Below are positions 16,883 through 24,364 of a stretch of DNA of 64,000 bases, one piece after another. Position 1 is the stretch's first letter; each line of letters begins with the position of its first letter. Made by a program: the position numbers and the translations under genes. The stretch is from Alphaproteobacteria bacterium MedPE-SWcel (GTDB lineage Bacteria > Pseudomonadota > Alphaproteobacteria > Rhodobacterales > Rhodobacteraceae), in contig MPDC01000013.1 of the NCBI GenBank assembly GCA_001874255.1, positions 52,856 through 116,855 of the forward strand, written 5' to 3'. Below the pieces are notes generated by a model. It had not been told where the DNA came from. It did not search any database and saw nothing but the letters and a program-made list of their open reading frames with translations.

Positions 16883-17821
16883 TTACAGCGTCTGGACGGG
16901 AATGATGTCGAAGTCGTCCCACATATGCGCAGTCTTTTCGATCTCGGCAAAGAACCATTCGCGGAACGCCTTGATCTGGGGCCGCTCCGCGCTTGCGGGC
17001 AGGCAGAGAAACCGGAACCGTGCCTCTGTTTCGATTGCGGTCTTGAAGGGCGCGACAAGTCGGCCTTCCTGCACGTCCTTGATGATCATCGGCCGCCTGC
17101 CCAGTGCCACGCCGAGACCGGCACAGGCCGCGTCGATGGCGTGATCGGCGTTGGAGAAATGGGTGCCGGAGCCGGGTGTGAACTCCAATCCCATCGCCTT
17201 GAACCAGGCGGGCCAGTCACAGGGAGGGGAGAGGAAAGAGATCGAATCATCATAGATCAGCGGCGCCGCGCGCAGGCTCTCAGGGGTTGGGAATTGGGCG
17301 CATAGGTCCGGTGTCATCACCGGTGTCAGCCACTCGGCGCGGGCGGGCAGCGAGACCAGCCCCTCGTCACTGCCATAGCCAAATCGGATCGCCACATCGA
17401 CGCCATCGCGTTGCAAATCCACGTTGCGCAATGTCGCGGAGAAACGCAGGTCAATCTCCGGGTGGCTACGGGCAAAATCATAGAGCCGGGGAGCAAGCCA
17501 TTTGGCCGTCAGGGCGGGGCCTGCCGTGACCGTCAGGGAGGTCGTGTCCAGGACGCGCCGTGTTTGTTGCCAGGCGGCGCTGAGGGCGCGAAACCCATCC
17601 TTTGCGCCGGGAGCCAGCGCCATACCCGCCTCGGTCAGCTCGACGGCGCGGTTCAGGCGACGGAACAATGGCGCGCCAAGATGTTCTTCCAGTGACTTGA
17701 TCTGGAACGACAGGGCGGCCGGGGTCACGTTCAATTCCTCTGCGGCCTTGGCAAAGGACATATGCCGCGCAGCCGCGTCAAAGGCGCGCAGCGCAGTGAG
17801 GGGAGGCAGGCGTTCCGACAT
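16883..17821 (-). CDS. LysR family transcriptional regulator, GcvA-like
   Basis: A 312-residue regulator. The N-terminal winged helix reads PPLTALRAFDAAARHMSF and FAKAAEELNVTPAALSFQI, followed by LEEHLGAPLFRRLNRAVELT, typical of the GcvA subgroup. The effector-binding domain follows (about residues 90-300). A GTG two codons upstream is an alternative start. It is divergent from a 49-residue gene at 17933, the usual arrangement for a LysR regulator and its target. The intergenic TTCAC (from 17823) and GTGAA (from 17851) are a possible widely spaced site. The effector is unknown. Confidence 0.88.
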   Translation of the reverse strand: MSERLPPLTALRAFDAAARHMSFAKAAEELNVTPAALSFQIKSLEEHLGAPLFRRLNRAVELTEAGMALAPGAKDGFRALSAAWQQTRRVLDTTSLTVTAGPALTAKWLAPRLYDFARSHPEIDLRFSATLRNVDLQRDGVDVAIRFGYGSDEGLVSLPARAEWLTPVMTPDLCAQFPTPESLRAAPLIYDDSISFLSPPCDWPAWFKAMGLEFTPGSGTHFSNADHAIDAACAGLGVALGRRPMIIKDVQEGRLVAPFKTAIETEARFRFLCLPASAERPQIKAFREWFFAEIEKTAHMWDDFDIIPVQTL

Positions 17822-17932
17822 CTTCACACAAGTAATACTTAATTGAAGGCGTGAAAAGTCTCGTTTGTCGCCTCCCCGTCAAAAGCGCATATTGGACCCA
17901 GATCAGAGGCGTTTAACTGAGAGGTGGCCGGG

Positions 17933-18082
17933 ATGCTTGAATATACTGCAACAGCCGACGTGAAACGGGGTCTCGCCCGAGCCCACGAAGAGCGTGCACA
18001 GGTTCTGCGGACAATGCTGGCTTGGGTCTTCTCCCGCCGCCGGGTCGCAACGCCGGACCTGAGGGTTTCCCGCTGGGCCTAA
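17933..18082 (+). CDS. small hypothetical protein (RSP_7527/DUF1127-like)
   Basis: A 49-residue peptide starting MLEYTATADVKRGLARAHEE and ending RVSRWA. It is basic and helical, with the segment RAQVLRTMLAWVFSRRR. It resembles the small Arg-rich peptides of Rhodobacteraceae that are placed in RSP_7527 or DUF1127-type families; members elsewhere affect phosphate and RNA metabolism, but that cannot be transferred here. It is divergent from the LysR regulator and followed by a 28-bp perfect inverted repeat. Confidence 0.6.
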   Translation: MLEYTATADVKRGLARAHEERAQVLRTMLAWVFSRRRVATPDLRVSRWA

Positions 18083-18110
18083 GCGCGCAAGGCACTTACG
18101 GGATTACAAA

Positions 18111-18138
18111 AAGGGCCGATCTGATCAGATCGGCCCTT
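18111..18138. terminator. bidirectional terminator between the small gene and phaB
   Basis: A 28-bp perfect inverted repeat with 14-bp arms (AAGGGCCGATCTGA and its complement) lies between convergent genes. It has A's on the left and TGTTTTGT on the right, so it can terminate both transcripts. Confidence 0.8.
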
Positions 18139-18163
18139 GCTGTTTTGTGCTGTCTTGCATGTA

Positions 18164-18886
18164 TCAGGCGAAAAACTGCGCCCCGTTGGCAGAGATCGTC
18201 GAGCCATTGATGAAAGAGGCGTCGTCCGAGGCCAGGAAGGTGACGCAACGGGCGATTTCCTCGGGTTCGCCCAATCGCCCGGTCGGGATCTGCCCGATAA
18301 TCGATTCGCGCACTTTCTCCGGCACGGCCATCACCATCTCGGTGGCGATGTAACCGGGACAGACGGCATTGGCGGTTATGCCCTTGGCCGCGCCTTCCTG
18401 AGCCAAAGACCGCACGATACCAAGGTCCCCTGCCTTGGTCGCCGCATAGTTGGCCTGAGCGAATTGCCCTTTCTGGCCGTTGATTGATGAGATCACGATG
18501 ACGCGACCAAATCCGCGCTCGCGCATGCCCGGCCAAACCGGGTGCACCGTGTTGAACACGCCGGTCAGGTTGGTGTCGATCACCTGCTGCCATTGTTCCG
18601 GCTGCATGCGGTGGAACGGAGCGTCGCGGGTGATACCCGCATTGGCGACCACGATATCAATCGGGCCCAAGTCGGCTTCGACCTGGGCGATGCCGGCCTT
18701 GCTTTCCTCATAGCTGGCCACGTTCCATTTGTAGGTCTGGATCCGGGTCTCTTCGGTGAACTGTGCTGCGGCGGCGTCATTGCCTGCGTAGGTGGCAGCC
18801 ACCTGGCAGCCCTGCGCCTGTAGCGCTTTTGAAATAGCTGCGCCAATACCGCGCGATCCGCCGGTGACAAGGGCTATACGAGCCAT
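18164..18886 (-). CDS. phaB: acetoacetyl-CoA reductase PhaB
   Basis: A 240-residue short-chain dehydrogenase. It begins MARIALVTGGSRGIGAAISK with the TGxxxGIG cofactor loop. The NAG motif is in VVANAG, the catalytic Ser is in VISSINGQKGQ, and the YxxxK pair is YAATK. It matches PhaB/PhbB, which reduces acetoacetyl-CoA to (R)-3-hydroxybutyryl-CoA with NADPH for polyhydroxybutyrate. The chosen ATG is preceded by GGAGG. phaA lies upstream in the same direction, but a terminator-like hairpin sits between them. Confidence 0.93.
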   Translation of the reverse strand: MARIALVTGGSRGIGAAISKALQAQGCQVAATYAGNDAAAAQFTEETRIQTYKWNVASYEESKAGIAQVEADLGPIDIVVANAGITRDAPFHRMQPEQWQQVIDTNLTGVFNTVHPVWPGMRERGFGRVIVISSINGQKGQFAQANYAATKAGDLGIVRSLAQEGAAKGITANAVCPGYIATEMVMAVPEKVRESIIGQIPTGRLGEPEEIARCVTFLASDDASFINGSTISANGAQFFA

Positions 18887-19034
18887 AAGAGGTCCTCCAC
18901 TTCTTTTCCTCACACGGTAATCTTATTACACATAAGGTGCCGCAATAGAAATTAAATTTCACTCCATTTCGCACCTGCGGCATTTTGGTGCAGGCCGGGC
19001 GATGTCCTGATACTAAACCACAGATTGTAACGAG

Positions 19035-19069
19035 TGAAAGAAAAAGAAAAGGGCACCCGTGGGCGCCCT
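19035..19069 (-). terminator. terminator downstream of phaA
   Basis: On the minus strand a GC-rich hairpin (19050-19069; 9-bp arms with one mismatch) is followed by TTTTCTTTTTC. It lies 25 bp after the phaA stop and 149 bp before the phaB start, so phaB may need readthrough or its own promoter. Confidence 0.7.
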
Positions 19070-19093
19070 AACTCTTGTCTATGTTCGCGGCGT

Positions 19094-20269
19094 TCAGTGG
19101 CGCTCGACACACATGGCGACGCCCATGCCGCCGCCGATGCAGAGGGTGGCCAGGCCTTTCTTGGCGCCCCGACGTTTCATTTCAAACAGCAGGGTATTCA
19201 GAACACGGCAACCGGAGGCTCCGATGGGGTGACCAATGGCGATCGCGCCGCCGTTCACATTCACGATCTCCGGGTCCCAGCCCATGTCCTTGTTGACGGC
19301 GCAGGCCTGGGCGGCGAAGGCTTCATTGGCCTCGACCAGATCCAGATCATTGACGCTCCAGCCTGCTTTCTCCAGCGCCTTGCGTGACGCGTAGATCGGA
19401 CCGACCCCCATGATCGCCGGGTCCAGTCCGGCGGTGGCATAGGATGCGATACGGGCGAGGGGCTCAATGCCCCGCTTTTCCGCGTCCTCGGCGCTCATCA
19501 GCAGGGTCGCTGCGGCACCATCATTGAGGCCAGAGGCATTCGCGGCCGTGACCGACCCATCTTTGGCGAAGGCCGGACGCAATTTCTGCATCGCGTCCAT
19601 GGTGGCGCCGTGACGGATGTATTCATCCTGATCCACGGTGATATCGCCTTTGCGGTGTTTTACGACAAAGGCCGCAATCTCATCGGCGAATTTACCGGCC
19701 TTTTGCGCTGCTTCGGCCTTGTTTTGCGATGCGACCGCAAATTCATCCTGCATATCGCGGGAAATCTGCCATTTTGCGGCGACGTTTTCGGCGGTCTGGC
19801 CCATGTGGTAGCCGTTGAAGGCATCCCACAGGCCGTCGCGAATCATCGTGTCGATATAGGACATGTCGCCCATCTTGTGACCCGCGCGCAGGTTGGCTGC
19901 ATGGGGCGACAGGGTCATGTTTTCCTGCCCGCCGGCACAGACGATCGCCGCATCCCCGAGCTGAATGTGCTGGGCGCCAAGGGCAACGGCACGAAGGCCG
20001 GATCCGCAGACCTGATTGATCCCCCATGCGGCACTTTCTTGTGGCAGGCCTGCGTTGATATGCGCCTGACGCGCCGGGTTCTGGCCCTGCGCTGCCGTCA
20101 GGACCTGGCCCAGAATGGTTTCGGAAACCTCGGATTTGTCGATGCCGGCCCGGGCCACGACGGCCTCGAGTACAGCCGTGCCCAGATCATGGGCTGGCGT
20201 GGTGGCGAATGCGCCGCCAAAGCTGCCGACAGCGGTGCGTGCGGCGGATGCGATTACTACGTTGGTCAT
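19094..20269 (-). CDS. phaA: acetyl-CoA C-acetyltransferase PhaA
   Basis: A 391-residue thiolase. The acyl-enzyme Cys is in [12 protein letters not shown] (about residue 88). The C-terminal catalytic His is in [10 protein letters not shown] and the second Cys in LCIGGGMG. It condenses two acetyl-CoA to acetoacetyl-CoA, the first step of polyhydroxybutyrate synthesis. The start [15 protein letters not shown] is the family start; in-frame sequence further upstream is non-homologous. With phaB downstream it forms the standard phaAB pair. The polymerase gene phaC is not in this window. Confidence 0.95.
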   Translation of the reverse strand: MTNVVIASAARTAVGSFGGAFATTPAHDLGTAVLEAVVARAGIDKSEVSETILGQVLTAAQGQNPARQAHINAGLPQESAAWGINQVCGSGLRAVALGAQHIQLGDAAIVCAGGQENMTLSPHAANLRAGHKMGDMSYIDTMIRDGLWDAFNGYHMGQTAENVAAKWQISRDMQDEFAVASQNKAEAAQKAGKFADEIAAFVVKHRKGDITVDQDEYIRHGATMDAMQKLRPAFAKDGSVTAANASGLNDGAAATLLMSAEDAEKRGIEPLARIASYATAGLDPAIMGVGPIYASRKALEKAGWSVNDLDLVEANEAFAAQACAVNKDMGWDPEIVNVNGGAIAIGHPIGASGCRVLNTLLFEMKRRGAKKGLATLCIGGGMGVAMCVERH

Positions 20270-20648
20270 GCGGTGAATCCTCTGCGTAAAATGCGGAAAC
20301 GCCGACGTACTGGGTGCGCAAGCGCCGACCGTGTCGTGCGACGTCTCCTCCCTTTCCTCCTTGGGATAGCTGATGGATGCACGTGCGGCAACTGTTCCTG
20401 ACAACTCTTGGGTGAATCGGGGCAAAAATGCAGGTGGCCCTTGGGCCCGGTGTCACTTGGCGCAGGTGCGATCCCCGAAAATACCAGCCACCATATTGTG
20501 AAAGGCGGGATATGCCCTCGATGTTCTGGCGTTCTGGCGAAACGCAGGGGTGAATGTATGGTCGGCCTATCGCGCGAGCAAAGCCGCAAGAGCCAATGTG
20601 CATCACCCCGAGCCCGCTTGCGCCTGCAAGTGCAAATAGCGACGCCGC
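20270..20648. other. intergenic region upstream of phaA
   Basis: These 379 bases between the response regulator stop and the phaA start contain no convincing gene on either strand. They must hold the phaA promoter. I could not identify clear -35/-10 elements or a hairpin. Confidence 0.5.
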
Positions 20649-21062
20649 TCAGGCGTAATAGAGCGCCCGTATCGCTTGTACCCCCACTTCATCCAGCGGT
20701 TTCACGACGTAGCCTTTCACCGTCGGAAACAGTTCGGCCTTGGCCCGGTCTTCGGGGTTGTTGGACGATGTAAACATCAAGATAATGACGTTGTCGGGGC
20801 CGCTGTCGGCCTCCATGCGCCGCTGAAGCTCCTCGATTGTCTCGAAGCCGCTCATCTGCGGCATATTGATGTCCATCAGCACGAGGAGGGGTTGCGACTG
20901 CTGGCTCATCAGCCTTGGTTCGCTGAAGTAGGCCTCCAGGAATTCCGCGCCCGTGGTCGCTTCAAGCACTTGCTCGAAGTCATCACACTTTGCCAATTGT
21001 CGCTTTACGATATATCGGTCGATCGTCTCGTCATCGACGACTATCACCGGAATCTTGTTCAA
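20649..21062 (-). CDS. single-domain CheY-like response regulator
   Basis: A 137-residue receiver domain. Asp10-Asp11 form the acidic pair (IVVDDE), Asp64 in LLVLMDINMPQMSG is the phosphoacceptor, the conserved Ser/Thr is in MFTSS, and Lys121 is in VVKPL. There is no output domain. The start is taken as TTG at 21062, which begins just before the conserved first strand and overlaps the end of the histidine kinase gene by 32 bp. An in-frame start further upstream would add non-homologous residues. It resembles the receivers that pair with phytochrome-type or PAS kinases. Its partner is presumably the adjacent kinase. Confidence 0.85.
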   Translation of the reverse strand: MNKIPVIVVDDETIDRYIVKRQLAKCDDFEQVLEATTGAEFLEAYFSEPRLMSQQSQPLLVLMDINMPQMSGFETIEELQRRMEADSGPDNVIILMFTSSNNPEDRAKAELFPTVKGYVVKPLDEVGVQAIRALYYA

Positions 21063-22620
21063 GATCCTCGTCCTCCCCGGGCAGTGTGAAACTGAATTCC
21101 GCGCCGTGCCCAACCGTGCTTTTCAATGTAATTTCACCGCCGAGGCGGTCAATTTGTTTCTTGACCAAAGCCAGTCCCAGCCCATCGCCGCTGCGTTCAT
21201 CGAGGCGTTTGAACATCAGGAATACCTTGTCATGGTTCTCTTCCGGGATACCGACGCCGTTGTCAGATACAGCAACATGCAGACCGTCATCGATTGTCCG
21301 GCTGCTGACGCGTATCGTGTGCTCTGATTTCTTCGGATCGGAGTAGCGAAGCGCGTTCGACAACAGATTTTCAATGATGACCTTGAGCGTCGTCTGTTCG
21401 CTCATCACGGGATCTTTGTGGTCCAGATCAAGCAAGAGCTCGGTCCCGGCCTTTCCGCCGGTCAGATCAAGCCAGGTTTCCTGCACGATTTCTTCCAATT
21501 GGATGAGCGAGCGTTCCACGGGATCCCGCCCGGCGCGGGCAACGGTCAGGATCGCTTCTATTTTATCGGCACTGCGGCGACTGATCTCCATGACCTTGGA
21601 CATATTCGCCCGCACTTCGTCGATGTCATTGGTTTCCAGGTCCTGCAGACAGATATTCAGCAGACCGACAATCGAAGACAGCGGGGCCTTGAGGTCGTGA
21701 CTGGCGCTATAGGCGAAATGGGATAGCTCGACATTGAGCGCCTCAAGTTCCTTGCTTTTGCGGGCCACTTCTTCGGCCGCAGCGACCCGCTCAGACAGAT
21801 CGATGATCGTGCTCATGACCATCTTGCCTTCGGGGGTGTCGACAGGTGTCAGGGCAATTTCCACGGGAAACTGGCTGCCGTCGCGGCGGCGGGCGAAAAG
21901 ATCGCGCCCCAGGCCCATGGAGCGTGCCGTACTGTTGCTCATAAAGCTGCTGGTATAGACCGGGTGCGCTCTCTGGAATTCTTCGGGGACCAGCATTTCG
22001 ACGCGCTTTCCCATCAGATCCCGTTCTTCATACTGGAACAATTTGGCGGCCGCCTGATTGACGAAAACGATGCTGCCTTTGTGATCGACCATGACCATGG
22101 CGCTGGCGGCCGCATCCATCGCCTGGCGCAATCGGACCTCATGTGCCTTGCGCTGCCGGATATCGATCGCCGCAACAAGAGCCATCGGTTCCTCGCTGTC
22201 CGGAACCGGTTCAAGGCCGAGCTCGAGGGGAATGACATTGCCAGACTTGGTGACTCCGTAGAGGTCGCGCCCAGCCCCCATGCTGCGTTTGGTGGGCACC
22301 CGATGATAGGCGTTCCGCAGCTCTGGATGATGCTCTCTCGTTGGTGCCGGGACCAACACCTCAACGCTCAATCCGATCAGCTCGCTGGCATTATACTCGA
22401 ACAATTCCAGAAAGCCCGAGTTTGCCAGTAAAATTTCACCGTCGCCGGCGATGAGCAGCATCGGGACCGGGGAAATATCGAAAGCCAGCCGGTATTTCTC
22501 AATCATCAACATATGGTACACTCGTTGTATAGGCGGCCTTACCCCCAACGCTGATATGTCAGGCCGCTGCGTATTGTTGTCCGCCACGCGAACGGAACCC
22601 CGCAGGATCTCGCGGCACAT
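21031..22620 (-). CDS. PAS-domain sensor histidine kinase
   Basis: A kinase of up to 529 residues with no membrane helix, so it is cytoplasmic. Two PAS domains (about residues 40-160 and 165-290) share a repeated block: LVP, then H, then a Ser-Met-Gly stretch before GRDL. The HisKA motif is SASHDLKAPLSSIVGLL (phosphoacceptor His near residue 317). The ATPase domain has NLLSNALRYS (N box), VSDNGVGIPEEN and GDGLGLALVKK. The start is uncertain: GTG 22587, ATG 22512 and ATG 22506 are alternatives. The overlapping receiver gene downstream is the likely partner. The signal is unknown. Confidence 0.85.
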   Translation of the reverse strand: MCREILRGSVRVADNNTQRPDISALGVRPPIQRVYHMLMIEKYRLAFDISPVPMLLIAGDGEILLANSGFLELFEYNASELIGLSVEVLVPAPTREHHPELRNAYHRVPTKRSMGAGRDLYGVTKSGNVIPLELGLEPVPDSEEPMALVAAIDIRQRKAHEVRLRQAMDAAASAMVMVDHKGSIVFVNQAAAKLFQYEERDLMGKRVEMLVPEEFQRAHPVYTSSFMSNSTARSMGLGRDLFARRRDGSQFPVEIALTPVDTPEGKMVMSTIIDLSERVAAAEEVARKSKELEALNVELSHFAYSASHDLKAPLSSIVGLLNICLQDLETNDIDEVRANMSKVMEISRRSADKIEAILTVARAGRDPVERSLIQLEEIVQETWLDLTGGKAGTELLLDLDHKDPVMSEQTTLKVIIENLLSNALRYSDPKKSEHTIRVSSRTIDDGLHVAVSDNGVGIPEENHDKVFLMFKRLDERSGDGLGLALVKKQIDRLGGEITLKSTVGHGAEFSFTLPGEDEDLEQDSGDSRR

Positions 22621-22962
22621 CCCATTTGCTCAGTTTTTGTCCTGTCTTCGCCCTGTATTTACCCGCATCAAAGGCATCAACGCCTTCACAGGCGCTGCGA
22701 TACAGTTGCACTCAGACACCTAACAAAAGAATAATATACCGCTTTGTGTTGAAGTCGCCGACCAAGCCCGCGAGAGGTGGTCAGGGCAGTGTGAGCGGTC
22801 GGTTTGGGCTTGGGTCATGGGGCGTCTCTGGTTTTCCCGCCATCTCAGATGCCGCAATCTGCGCGAAAATCCCTTCGCGAAAATTCGGGTGTGGCTTGGT
22901 GGCAGAGGGATGATGTTCGAGCGAAAAAGCGCGTTTCCGTGAAAAGGATACTACGGCGCTTG
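22621..22962. other. intergenic remnant region left of the IS fragment
   Basis: These 342 bases lie between the kinase start and the truncated IS end. A minus-strand frame continuous with the integrase fragment runs through to 22781 but has no family resemblance there. The region is probably the left part of the decayed element plus the kinase promoter. I see no intact gene. Confidence 0.5.
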
Positions 22963-23087
22963 TGACCTGCCCCCCGCGAAATCCCTCATCGTAATGTAGA
23001 GTCTGGGCCAACACTGAAGGAGCAGACGAATGCGAAAGAGCCGTTTCACCGAGGCGCAAATCATCGGGATGATCAAGGAGCAAGAGC
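22963..23087 (+). mobile_element. left end of an IS3-family insertion sequence (truncated)
   Basis: The stretch begins TGACCTGCCCCC, a typical IS3-family terminal sequence. It continues through AAGGAG to an ATG at 23030 that starts MRKSRFTEAQIIGMIKEQE, the N-terminus of OrfA transposases of this family. Similarity stops at about 23087, where the sequence changes to a minus-strand integrase. Only about 125 bp of an element normally over 1.2 kb remain, so it is non-functional. Confidence 0.8.
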
Positions 23088-23884
23088 CCATCCAACGCTC
23101 CTGGAGCAAGAAGGTGTTCTCGTATCCAGGTAGATGAAAACGGCAGTCGCGGACGTGCCTTGCCTTCCTTCAGGGCAAGGTCCCCAAGTGGCAGGACCAG
23201 TCCAAGACGTTTCATCTTGTTGACGGTCTTGAGAATGTCGCCCAAATGGATCAGATCCTTATTGGCGGAATTCGCGCTTAGCCCTTCGTCGTCGATGCGG
23301 TCAAGCCACCAGCCGCGAAAAGCGAGCATGTCCTCGCCTGAGATCGCCGAAATGGGTTTGTCGCCAAGCAAGGTGATGAAGTTCCTTGCAGCCTTGATGC
23401 GGGGATTGCGCCAGCGCCGCAATTGATCTGGGCTTTTATCAGCCACCCGGTCACGCGTCAGACTCCAGTAGTGCTCAACTGCACGGGACACTGTGACCTC
23501 TGGCGCAGGCACTGTCCCCAGGATCGCAGCAGCCTCTTGGCGGTTTGGATGCTGACTATGGACAGGGATGGCCTCAATCCGCTTCAGAAGATCTGCGCGC
23601 GGCAAGTGCGTGACCTCTGCCAAGGGCAACCAAGAAAAACCGCGCTTCCCCGCCAGATCCTGAGCCGCCCGAAACCGCTTCTCGGCGTCTTCCGATGCAC
23701 GAGCCAAACGCGCTTCCCAAGCCTAAATCTGCGCGCGCCAGATCGCGGGCGCCTTGGCTTCTGCTTCAGCTTTCGAATCTGTATGAAGGCTTAGCCAAAG
23801 CTCCTTGCGCGGTTCAACCTCTCTATAGCGGGCCGGCACGCGCTTGCGCAAATTCCAGGTGGTTCCACGCAACATCACCGCCAT
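23088..23884 (-). pseudogene. tyrosine recombinase/integrase pseudogene downstream of tRNA-Ser
   Basis: Reading from ATG 23884, the protein starts MAVMLRGTTWNLRKRVPARY, the N-terminal domain of DUF6538-type phage or island integrases. An in-frame TAG at 23725-23723 follows codon 53. The frame then stays open through a core-binding domain (NFITLLGDKPISAISGEDM) to STWIREHLLAPGALDGL, where it is cut by the IS3 fragment. The catalytic domain with the R-H-R-Y residues is missing. It thus has both a nonsense mutation and a truncation. It lies 146 bp from the 3' end of tRNA-Ser and in the same direction, the usual place of an element integrated into a tRNA gene. Confidence 0.85.
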
Positions 23885-24029
23885 CAGCCCCTCCACGTCA
23901 ACCCATCAATGGAGCAAAATGTGGGGCAGTTTGTGTAGCAAGACAAGGCTTCAGAAGGTAGGTCAAAGCGGACTTACAGCGCAAAGCCCTGATATGACTG
24001 GAAAAAATAATTTTCCGCACAAGGCGTTA

Positions 24030-24119
24030 TGGCGGAGAGACAGGGATTCGAACCCTGGAGACGGTCTCCCGCCTACACACTTTCCAGGCGTGCGCCTTCG
24101 ACCACTCGGCCACCTCTCC
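24030..24119 (-). tRNA. tRNA-Ser (GGA anticodon)
   Basis: An 87-nt tRNA plus encoded CCA. On the minus strand it begins GGAGAGGTGGCCGAGTGG. The anticodon stem is CACGC/GTGTG around the loop CTGGAAA, giving anticodon GGA. There is a long variable arm (GGCGGGAGACCGTC), as in class II tRNAs, a T-loop GTTCGAATC, and the end CTCTCCG followed by CCA (24032-24030). It probably served as attachment site for the element whose integrase remnant lies next to its 3' end. Confidence 0.97.
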
Positions 24120-24303
24120 GTGAGGCGCATATCTGATGTATTCGCAGGGGAATTGCAAGTGCCAATCCACGAAAAAATTCAGTTTTTTCGCCCTCACGCC
24201 AACCCCACCTAAGAAACTGTAAACAAACACTGAATCCCTCCCCTGCGGGAGCGCGCATAGGCAATGGAGAGAATTCTGCCAGTGCCAGAACCACCAACGC
24301 CAA

Positions 24304-24332
24304 ACGCCGCCGCATTGCGAAAATGCGACGGC
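24304..24332 (-). terminator. stem-loop downstream of the MscS gene
   Basis: Arms of 12 bp (24304-24315 and 24321-24332) with one mismatch enclose a 5-base loop. On the minus strand it lies 32 bp after the mscS stop and is followed by TTTGG, so it is a plausible but weak terminator. Confidence 0.5.
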
Positions 24333-24364
24333 GGGAGATCGGCGCAGGCGTCGCCCCTTCGCGA

